Below, in pieces: positions 1-5,592 of a stretch of 12,579 bases of DNA. Below the pieces are notes generated by a model that was not told the DNA's origin, searched no databases, and saw only the letters and a list, made by a program, of their open reading frames with translations. The position numbers and the translations under genes are program-made. Location of the stretch: positions 1 to 12,579 of the forward strand of contig MNXL01000028.1 in the NCBI GenBank assembly GCA_001871755.1, in the 5' to 3' direction. This DNA comes from Anaerolineae bacterium CG2_30_64_16 (lineage in GTDB: Bacteria; Chloroflexota; Anaerolineae; CG2-30-64-16). How positions within the stretch are numbered: the stretch's first letter is position 1; the number at the start of each line of letters is the position of its first letter.

Positions 1-2
1 CC

Positions 3-1547
3 GCGCCGGCGCGTACCCTGGCGCTGGGCATCCGCGCCGCGTTGACGCTGCACACCTTGCCGCAGGCGGGAGCAGCCGTTGCAGCCACTGTGCCCGGCTC
101 GCAAGTACTATGGGCCGAGGCGCGCAGCACAGACGGTCGCTGGCTCTTCGTGACCTATGACGAACTCGGCGCGCGCGCCTGGGTGGCGGCGACCGCCGTC
201 AAGCTGTTGGGTGAGCCGGATGCCCTGCCGGCCATGACGTTGGAAACTGCACAAGCCGACCTGGCCGCCCGCGCGAGCGCGACGTCACAGCCCGCGGGCC
301 AGGCCGCAACCGCCGGCGCCCGCGCCAGCCTGCCGGGCCGTAGCCGCGTCGCCCAACTGAACGTGCGCGGCGGTCCGGGCACGGACCAACCGGTGCTGGG
401 GCAGTTGACGGCCGACCAGGCCGTGGCCGTCGTCGGCCGGAGCCAGGCCGGGGAATGGCTCGCCATCGCCTGGCGCCAGGGCGCCGCGCTGGAGGATAAA
501 GGCCCGGGGTGGGTCGCGGCGCGCTACCTTGAGGTCACGGGCGATGTAGCCGGCCTTCCGATCCTGGCTCAAGCCACCACCGGCGTCCCCAGCGCGAGTT
601 CAGGCCTGGTAGGTCTCTCGGGCAAGATCGCGTTTCAGACCGCGATCGGCGGCGACATCTACGTGGTGAACGCCGACGGCAGCGGGAGCCTGCGGAAAGT
701 GGCCACCGGTCTGGATCCGGCCTGGTCACCCGCTGGAGCCCGGCTGGCCTATGCGCGCTGGGACGCGCCGCACGGCGTCTATGTGCTGAACCTGGCCACC
801 GGGGAGGAGCAACGGATCGCCACCACAGAACGTCCGCGCGGCCCGACCTGGAGCTCTGATGGCACACGGCTGGCCTTCAGCCACAAAACCGGCAGCTACA
901 CCTGCCGGATCACGCCGACGGGCTGCTACCCGGAGGATGTCATCCGCCAAACGTTCGGCGGGCAAGAGTGCGTCGACACGCCGCAAGGCCGCTACTGCAT
1001 CAGTGACTTCCCCGAACAGAGCAGGGATGACACCGGACTGGCCCAGGTCACCCTGGCGGATGGCGCCTGGCTGGATCTGCCGTCCGAGCAGAGCACTCAA
1101 TCCCCAGATTGGCGCCCGCGCTCGGAAGAGATCTTGTATCGCGGCAAGACCGGCCTGCAGATCACGGCGCCGGGCGGCGCGACGTGGCCGCTGGTGGACA
1201 ACCCCGATCTCAGCAGCCCGGCCTGGGCGCCGGATGGCCAGCGCATCGCGGCGCAGATCTACCTGCACGATCACAGCGACATCTTCCTGTTGGACGCGGG
1301 CGGCAATATCCAGCAGCGGCTGACCGCGCCGGCCTCCTCGTTCGAGCGCGCGGCCAACAACGTCGCCCCAACCTGGTCACCCGATGGGCGCACCATCCTG
1401 TTCCTCAGCGATCGCGCCGGCGCGTGGCGGCTCTACCGGATGAATGCGGACGGGACGGGCCAGACGCGCTTGCTGCCGCAGGCACTGGCGGACCTGAGCT
1501 TGCACTACGATTTCGCCGCGGAACGGGTCGCAAGTTGGGGTCATTGA
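3..1547 (+). CDS. SH3b-domain / PD40 beta-propeller protein, 5' end outside window
   Basis: The reading frame is open from the first complete codon at 3, so the N-terminus lies upstream; the TTG at 42 falls inside the first domain and is not a credible start. Two bacterial SH3-like domains are visible: one around 42-215 (DGRWLFVTYD..ARAWV) and one around 340-545 (LNVRGGPGTDQPVLGQL, then GEWLAIAW and GWVAARYLEV). From about 620 to the stop come PD40/TolB-type propeller blades, recognised by repeated W(S/A)PDG-like turns (PAWSPAG, PTWSSDG, PAWAPDG, PTWSPDG) and by IYVVNADG and LYRMNADG strands. One blade region has four cysteines (CRITPTGC, QEC, RYC), which could form disulfides outside the cytoplasm. 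SH3b domains often bind cell-wall or extracellular ligands and the propeller is usually a binding scaffold, so an exported sensor or binding protein is likely. No enzymatic motif is seen. No terminator is evident after the stop. Confidence 0.85.
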   Translation, partial: APARTLALGIRAALTLHTLPQAGAAVAATVPGSQVLWAEARSTDGRWLFVTYDELGARAWVAATAVKLLGEPDALPAMTLETAQADLAARASATSQPAGQAATAGARASLPGRSRVAQLNVRGGPGTDQPVLGQLTADQAVAVVGRSQAGEWLAIAWRQGAALEDKGPGWVAARYLEVTGDVAGLPILAQATTGVPSASSGLVGLSGKIAFQTAIGGDIYVVNADGSGSLRKVATGLDPAWSPAGARLAYARWDAPHGVYVLNLATGEEQRIATTERPRGPTWSSDGTRLAFSHKTGSYTCRITPTGCYPEDVIRQTFGGQECVDTPQGRYCISDFPEQSRDDTGLAQVTLADGAWLDLPSEQSTQSPDWRPRSEEILYRGKTGLQITAPGGATWPLVDNPDLSSPAWAPDGQRIAAQIYLHDHSDIFLLDAGGNIQQRLTAPASSFERAANNVAPTWSPDGRTILFLSDRAGAWRLYRMNADGTGQTRLLPQALADLSLHYDFAAERVASWGH

Positions 1548-1599
1548 TCCCAGGCACTCAGATCCACCCAGCCGCCATGCAGGGCATGACGCAACGACG

Positions 1600-1710
1600 G
1601 CCATGATCTTCGTTTGGGCCACTTGCTCGGCGGGGATTGCCAAATCTCCACCCTGGCCGTCGGATTTGGCAATCCAGCGGGAGCGGCTGGCCGAAACGAA
1701 GACCAACGCC
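1600..1710. repeat. MITE-like palindromic element with 9-bp flanking direct repeats
   Basis: The core is a 40-nt imperfect inverted repeat. The left arm is 1607-1646 (begins TCTTCGTTT, ends GGATTGCCAAATC) and the right arm is 1663-1702 (begins GATTTGGCAATCC, ends AAACGAAGA), with a 16-nt loop. Pairing continues outward with a few mismatches to about 1600 and 1710. Immediately outside lie two identical 9-mers, GCAACGACG, at 1591-1599 and 1711-1719, as expected for a target-site duplication. No protein-coding potential is seen inside. The layout matches a small non-autonomous insertion, although a large transcribed hairpin at the end of the upstream gene is an alternative. Confidence 0.5.
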
Positions 1711-1729
1711 GCAACGACGAAGGAGCGGG

Positions 1730-1790
1730 AACACGAATGTGCGCAGACGAGCGCAGAAAAACTCTCGTCTCTGCGTTCCGGTCTCGTGTT
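1730..1790. repeat. Imperfect hairpin upstream of methylase promoter
   Basis: AACACGA (1730-1736) pairs with TCGTGTT (1784-1790). CGCAGACGAG (1742-1751) pairs with CTCGTCTCTGCG (1764-1775) except for a 2-nt bulge. No flanking duplication or T-run is evident. It is either another fragment of repeat DNA or a weak transcript-end structure. The rest of the gap between the propeller gene and the methylase holds no convincing gene. Confidence 0.4.
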
Positions 1791-1839
1791 GGCTGGCAGC
1801 AGTGCACCGATGCTTGCAGCGGCTATTGTCAGGCGGGGC

Positions 1840-1868
1840 TTGACATCCCAAGTCAAGACGTATACTAT
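1840..1868 (+). promoter_or_regulatory. Predicted sigma-70 promoter of the methyltransferase gene
   Basis: A perfect -35 TTGACA (1840-1845) is followed by a 17-nt spacer and TACTAT (1863-1868) as -10; TATACT at 1861-1866 is an alternative with a 15-nt spacer. Transcription would start near 1875, leaving a leader of about 25 nt before the ATG at 1899. The -35 lies in an inverted repeat, CTTGAC (1839-1844) and GTCAAG (1852-1857), which may be a further regulatory site. Confidence 0.65.
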
Positions 1869-1872
1869 AAGT
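1864..1872. promoter_or_regulatory. Single C-box over the methylase -10 (O_M-like operator)
   Basis: ACTATAAGT is an ACT-NNN-AGT symmetric site, identical to one half of the double operator upstream of the C gene (4985-4993). It overlaps the -10 hexamer, so a bound C-protein dimer should block RNA polymerase. In Esp1396I the methylase promoter likewise carries one C-protein site and is repressed. No second adjacent site of the GACTNNNAGTC type is seen here. Confidence 0.6.
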
Positions 1873-1898
1873 AGCGCAGGGTGGCTCGGGGAGTGATC

Positions 1899-3644
1899 AT
1901 GTCAGCAGGCAACAAAGCTGTGAGGGCACGACGTTACACCACCGTTCCTAAAGAAAAGGCTGGTGGTGCAACATACACGCCCAAAATACTCGCCGATTTT
2001 GTTGCCCGCAAGATTGTTGAGTTCTCCAATCAGTTGTCTCTCAACTGTCCACTGCGTGTTCTGGACCCGGCCGTTGGCGATGGTGAGCTTCTTGTCAGCC
2101 TTTTGCGGCAGCTCGCGGACCGGCCGGGACTCAGCATCAAGGTCTCTGGTTTCGAAACGGATCAGGCAGCCCTCAGCATTGCCGCCGGAAGACTGGGGCA
2201 ACGTTTCCCCACAGTTGAGGTCGATTTCGAGTCAGGGAGTTTTCTGGAGTTTGTCCTGGAACATTTCGGGGCTGATGGCAACCGTTCGCTTTTCAGTCCG
2301 CCTGTTCCAGAGACCTACGACATAGTCATCGCCAATCCGCCCTATGTGCGCACCCAGATCATGGGAACCGCTCAGGCCCGGCGTCTTGCGCAGCAGTTCG
2401 GCCTTTCGGGCCGCGTGGACCTCTACTATGCCTTTATTCTTGGCATCGCCCAGGTGCTCAAACCTCAGGGCATTGCCGGCATCATCGTCTCCAATCGCTT
2501 CATGACCACCCGGTCTGGCGCTTCAGTTCGGCAGTACCTCTTCAAGCGTTTCAACATCCGCCACGTTTGGGATTTAGGAGACACCAAGCTCTTTGACGCC
2601 GCCGTGCTGCCCGCCGTGTTGCTTGTTAAGGGCAAGAACGGTCACAAGCTGGAAGCCCCAACCTTCACATCGATCTATGAGACCTCCGAACTGTCCAACA
2701 CAACGGCCACTGATCCGATCACCGCACTCGCCGGTGAAGGCGTCATCAGAGTCCCGGACGGGCGGCGCTTCCGCGTCCAACACGGCAAACTGGACACGAG
2801 TGGTACCTCCGGCGGTGTTTGGCGCATCGCGACGGAAGCCGTTGATACCTGGCTAGCGACAGTTGAGGCGCATCGCTGGGGGACATTTCGCGACATTGGC
2901 AGGATTCGTGTCGGTGTCAAGACCTGCGCCGATAAGGTTTTCATTCGGAACGACTGGGAAACCTTGCCCGAAGCCGCCCGGCCGGAGCTTCTCAAGCCGC
3001 TCACTTCTCACCACATAGCACGCCGCTTCAAGCCATCCATTTCCGATCGCCCAAGTCAGATTCTCTATCCGCACGAGGTTGTGCAAGGCCATCGCTGCGC
3101 TGTCGACCTGGCAAAATACCCCGGCAGCCGAGCCTATCTTGAGGCGCATCGTCCTGCTCTCGAAGCCCGTAGCTACGTCATTGAAGCTGGACGTGAATGG
3201 TATGAGATCTGGGTGCCACAAGACCCGAATGCCTGGGCCCTACCCAAGCTCGTGTTCAGAGACATCGCCGAGGAGCCCACATTCTGGATAGACCTGAACG
3301 GTTCCATCGTGAACGGCGACTGCTACTGGCTCATCTGCCAGAAACCCACACAGACGGACCTGCTATGGCTGGCCGCCGCTGTAGGGAACTCGACCTTCGT
3401 CGAGCGCTTCTACGACCACCGCTTCCACAACAAGCTCTATGCTGGCCGCCGCCGGTTCATGGCGCAGTACGTCGAGAAGTTCCCTATGCCCGATCCGCAA
3501 AGTCCCCTTTGCAGGGCCATCATCGCCAAGGCCAAGCGGATATACGAGTGCATCCCATCTCCGGAAGCCAACCGGCTCCAAAATGAACTGAACACCATGG
3601 TCTGGGAGGCGTTTGGTCTAGTCGTTGAAGAACCCGGGCGGTAG
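1899..3644 (+). CDS. Type II N6-adenine DNA methyltransferase (gamma class, M.TaqI-like)
   Basis: This protein methylates adenine in the recognition sequence and protects host DNA from the endonuclease encoded opposite it. With the ATG at 1899 it has 581 residues; this start has GGGGAG six bases upstream, whereas the GTG at 1881 abuts AGG and would sit only a few bases from the predicted transcription start. Motifs in order: GATYTPKILADFV (about 23-35, motif X region), LDPAVGDGELL (about 55-65, AdoMet-binding motif I), and IANPPYV with the catalytic NPPY at 146-149 (motif IV). The order X-I-IV defines the gamma class. The C-terminal half, with motifs such as NGDCYWLIC and HNKLYAGRRRF, fits a TaqI-type target-recognition domain. 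Its 3' end overlaps the convergent endonuclease gene by 27 bp. The recognition sequence cannot be read from the protein. Hemimethylation or type IIG activity is unlikely because no nuclease domain is visible. Confidence 0.9.
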   Translation: MSAGNKAVRARRYTTVPKEKAGGATYTPKILADFVARKIVEFSNQLSLNCPLRVLDPAVGDGELLVSLLRQLADRPGLSIKVSGFETDQAALSIAAGRLGQRFPTVEVDFESGSFLEFVLEHFGADGNRSLFSPPVPETYDIVIANPPYVRTQIMGTAQARRLAQQFGLSGRVDLYYAFILGIAQVLKPQGIAGIIVSNRFMTTRSGASVRQYLFKRFNIRHVWDLGDTKLFDAAVLPAVLLVKGKNGHKLEAPTFTSIYETSELSNTTATDPITALAGEGVIRVPDGRRFRVQHGKLDTSGTSGGVWRIATEAVDTWLATVEAHRWGTFRDIGRIRVGVKTCADKVFIRNDWETLPEAARPELLKPLTSHHIARRFKPSISDRPSQILYPHEVVQGHRCAVDLAKYPGSRAYLEAHRPALEARSYVIEAGREWYEIWVPQDPNAWALPKLVFRDIAEEPTFWIDLNGSIVNGDCYWLICQKPTQTDLLWLAAAVGNSTFVERFYDHRFHNKLYAGRRRFMAQYVEKFPMPDPQSPLCRAIIAKAKRIYECIPSPEANRLQNELNTMVWEAFGLVVEEPGR

Positions 3645-4664
3645 GGGAATCTGGAGTTTTCTGTTCAGCACCTTGCCCTGGAACTGAGGAAAGCGGGTAA
3701 AGAACTCCTCGCCGGTTGTCAAGAACAGGTGGGTCAGAATGACATCCTCTCCGTCTATAGTTGCATAGAACAGAGCATAGCGCACATCGCAGTGCCTGAT
3801 CTGCTTGCCTTTGATTCTCGGCACGTCGAGGGCATCCTTGCTGTCTGGACACACTAAGCCGAGATCAATGGTCTGCGATGTTTGCAGCTTCACTTCCAGA
3901 AGCTGGTGACGCACGTCCGGAAATTGTCCGCAATCACGGTAGTCAGCGTAGCCCAGGTGTTGGCACACGAGCTGGTGCAGCGCCGCGCCTCGATTGCGTT
4001 CCTGATCATGGCCAACGTCTGCGAATCGTTCCCCAACGAGCGATTTCAACTGGTCGAAAAGTTCCTTTATCGGCAGCAATTGTCCCGCCCGAGGATGATC
4101 CACCGGGCTCGCGATGGCCGCGAGATCGACGCCGGACTGCACGTATGGTCGGAGAATGTCCGTATCCTTGTCGACGATCAGCTCCGCCTTTGCCTCACCA
4201 GGGATCAGCCGCGCCTGGTACTTCTGGGTCACCGTGCCAGTCGTATCAAGCAACGCTAGGGTGTCGCCCGTGACCACCTTCACCCTGGTGATAACATCGT
4301 CGTGTCCGACCCGAATGATCACATAGCGTCTCGTGGGCGCAAGTTCCTCATTCCAGACTTGGAGGTTATTCGACTTCTGAACATAGGTATCGAAAAGTTG
4401 ACCGGGAAAGCGGGGTTTTGTCCTCCTGAAGCTCGGTGGCGCCGGATAGCCAAGCGCCTGGCACACAAGTTGTTTGACCACTTTCGAGCGGGTTCGAAGT
4501 GGCAATCCCACGAGCAAAACGCCGGTCAATGCGGTGTTGAGTAGCCCTTCCAGTACTGGCGTCGGAATCCAAAGATCGGGATCACCAATCTCGATAGGGT
4601 CATAGATCGACAGTTCGCTTCGCCGGATCGCTGCAACATATCGTTGCGCTACCTTACTTTTCAT
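3618..4664 (-). CDS. Type II restriction endonuclease, PD-(D/E)XK type, 348 aa
   Basis: This is the likely cleaving partner of the methylase. Near the C-terminus FPD (248-250) is followed by LLEVKLQTS, giving D250, E257 and K259 in a PD-X6-EXK arrangement. The tight spacing is unusual but the motif is otherwise textbook. The start ATG overlaps the last 11 bp of the C gene (ATGAAAAGTAA), so the two are co-transcribed from the C-box promoter and probably translationally coupled. The two halves of the protein resemble each other: QLVCQALGY (65-73) and QLVCQHLGY (231-239), FPG..VQK (86-97) and FPD..EVK (248-259), RRYVIIRV and VRYALFYA, DDVI and EDVI, VTGD and TTGE. The N-terminal copy has G and V where the C-terminal one has catalytic D and E. 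I cannot assign a named endonuclease family or a target. The call rests on the active-site motif plus the methylase/C-protein context. Confidence 0.75.
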   Translation of the reverse strand: MKSKVAQRYVAAIRRSELSIYDPIEIGDPDLWIPTPVLEGLLNTALTGVLLVGLPLRTRSKVVKQLVCQALGYPAPPSFRRTKPRFPGQLFDTYVQKSNNLQVWNEELAPTRRYVIIRVGHDDVITRVKVVTGDTLALLDTTGTVTQKYQARLIPGEAKAELIVDKDTDILRPYVQSGVDLAAIASPVDHPRAGQLLPIKELFDQLKSLVGERFADVGHDQERNRGAALHQLVCQHLGYADYRDCGQFPDVRHQLLEVKLQTSQTIDLGLVCPDSKDALDVPRIKGKQIRHCDVRYALFYATIDGEDVILTHLFLTTGEEFFTRFPQFQGKVLNRKLQIPLPPGFFND

Positions 4665-4929
4665 TGCCGTACTCTATGCTTCCCGCAGTCAATAGCTCTG
4701 GTACGCTGACGCCAAGAGCCTCGGCGATCACCTCCAATGTGCTGAGGGTGACGTTTCTTTCCCCCCTTTCCACAGATCCCACGTAGGTGCGGTGAAGACC
4801 GGACATTTCAGCCAACCCTTCCTGGGAGAGGTCCTTCATCCTCCGAAACGCTCGAATGTTGTCCGCCAGGATTCGTGTCATCCTGTGACTCGGGTTTCTC
4901 AGCTTGTCTCTACCTGTATGTTCTGGCAT
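4654..4929 (-). CDS. R-M controller (C) protein, XRE-type helix-turn-helix, 91 aa
   Basis: This small dimeric transcription factor delays the endonuclease until the methylase has protected the genome. The helix-turn-helix spans about residues 35-65 (LSQEGLAEMSGLHRTYVGSV), followed by ERGERNVTLSTLEVIAEAL, which closely resembles C.Esp1396I (..LDRTYISGIERNSRNLT..). The residues R47, T48 and Y49 correspond to the R-T-Y recognition-helix trio known to contact C-boxes in that family. The ATG at 4929 has AAGGA nine bases upstream; M17 would give a protein nearer the usual 75-85 residues but has no good ribosome-binding site. The gene is first in a C-R operon and ends inside the R gene. Its operators are recognisable upstream, so autoregulation is well supported. 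Confidence 0.88.
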   Translation of the reverse strand: MPEHTGRDKLRNPSHRMTRILADNIRAFRRMKDLSQEGLAEMSGLHRTYVGSVERGERNVTLSTLEVIAEALGVSVPELLTAGSIEYGNEK

Positions 4930-4952
4930 GGTGGCTTATCCTTGTTGGAGCT

Positions 4953-4981
4953 ATTTTACGATCGTGATGACTTTGAGTCTA
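4953..4981 (-). promoter_or_regulatory. Predicted promoter of the C-R operon
   Basis: On the minus strand the -35 is TAGACT (4976-4981) and the -10 is TAAAAT (4953-4958), 17 nt apart. The -35 is weak (4 of 6) and lies between and partly in the C-boxes, as expected for a promoter that needs C protein for activation. Transcription would begin near 4946, giving a very short leader to the ATG at 4929. Confidence 0.6.
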
Positions 4982-4993
4982 CAGACTATAAGT
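4969..4993 (-). promoter_or_regulatory. Double C-box operator (O_L and O_R) of the C-R operon
   Basis: Read on the minus strand, the distal site is ACTTATAGTC (4984-4993) and the proximal site is GACTCAAAGTC (4969-4979), separated by TGTA. Each is an ACT-NNN-AGT symmetric site. This is the canonical C-box arrangement: the distal dimer activates by contacting polymerase, and the proximal dimer, lying against the -35 and spacer, represses at higher C-protein levels. Position and spacing fit the predicted promoter. Confidence 0.75.
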
Positions 4994-4997
4994 AGCG

Positions 4998-5168
4998 TTG
5001 TGGGTGACAAAGGCCGACTGCCAACCCGACAACCCCAGATGTGAGACTCTACGCGTGACCGCTGTTCCGCTGACGCTCCCCGGCGATGGGTGAGTCTGGT
5101 TGTCAGGCTACCAGATATCGCTCGCAACGCCGTGGATCAGGCGCAGAACGCGTTACCGCAGCAGAACC
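4998..5168. other. Non-coding spacer with imperfect inverted repeat
   Basis: No gene is seen between the C-R operator and the next promoter. GACAACCccAGA (5028-5039) is inverted as TCTGGTTGTC (5095-5104), an imperfect fold about 77 nt long. Nothing else is recognisable. Confidence 0.4.
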
Positions 5169-5197
5169 TTGACAACACGCGCCGGCCGCGGTATTGT
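5169..5197 (+). promoter_or_regulatory. Predicted promoter of the small exported-protein remnant
   Basis: TTGACA (5169-5174), a 17-nt spacer and TATTGT (5192-5197) form a good sigma-70-type promoter. It lies 47 bases upstream of an ATG that has AGGAGG in front of it. Confidence 0.6.
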
Positions 5198-5243
5198 AGC
5201 GCCATAAGACACAACCGTGTAACAGGGCTCAGGAGGCGCAACG

Positions 5244-5478
5244 ATGTCTCAACCACCCCGAAAATCCGCTGGCCTGCTCTTCGCGCTGTATGCAGGCGCT
5301 GTCCTGCTGATCATCACGCAAATCGGCGCACTGGCCCCAGACCGTCGCGGCCCCGGCGCACCCGGTCTTCCTGCCCCTGGCCATGCTTGTTTCCGACGGC
5401 TCGACCGCCACGCCGACACCACCGGCCAGCCAGCTCCGAGAGGGATGGGAGATCATCCGCAAGCTGCCGGGCCTTTAG
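5244..5478 (+). pseudogene. Frameshifted short exported protein (signal peptide plus TATPTP linker)
   Basis: AGGAGG stands seven bases before the ATG at 5244. The first about 30 codons encode a typical signal or anchor: MSQPPRK followed by AGLLFALYAGAVLLIITQIG. Staying in this frame gives low-complexity R/P/G-rich sequence to 5504. The +1 frame, after its in-frame stop at 5308-5310, instead reads HPVFLPLAMLVSDGSTATPTPPASQ..GWEIIRKLPGL and stops at 5476-5478; FLPL followed by a T/P linker is the style of exported Chloroflexota proteins. A single-base change between about 5311 and 5345 therefore seems to have split the gene. Even restored it would be only about 78 residues, so it may also be a truncated remnant. 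No function is assigned. Confidence 0.5.
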
Positions 5479-5483
5479 CGCAT

Positions 5484-5512
5484 TTGATCTTTTGCCCTGC
5501 CTGATGTAGAAT
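5484..5512 (+). promoter_or_regulatory. Predicted recA promoter
   Basis: TTGATC (5484-5489), a 17-nt spacer and TAGAAT (5507-5512) lie 81 bases upstream of the recA ATG. I see no GAACNNNNGTTC-type or CTGT-type LexA box near it, so SOS control is not shown by the sequence. Confidence 0.6.
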
Positions 5513-5592
5513 GCATAAAGGATTTAGTAGGGCTTCTTTCGAGGTCCTGCTCGCCCCTCCATGAGATGCGGGTGAATCACCAGGAGTGACGG

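Larger units (their letters stand above)
1864..4997. mobile_element. Restriction-modification cassette bracketed by 13-bp direct repeats
   Basis: The methylase, endonuclease and controller genes lie exactly between two copies of ACTATAAGTAGCG (1864-1876 and 4985-4997). Nine of the 13 bases are a C-box, so the repeat is partly regulatory; the extra AGCG on the same strand is not required by the operator. Codon choice in the cassette looks less GC-biased than in the neighbouring genes. Mobility as a unit is an inference; no transposase or integrase gene is present. Confidence 0.35.

Noticed and set aside
1603..1896. Short open frames in both strands between the propeller gene and the methylase
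   Set aside because: They cross the palindromic element and the methylase promoter, and have no supported start or recognisable domain.
5484..5592. LexA/SOS box in the recA leader
   Set aside because: Neither a GAACNNNNGTTC-type nor a CTGT-N8-ACAG-type site could be found.
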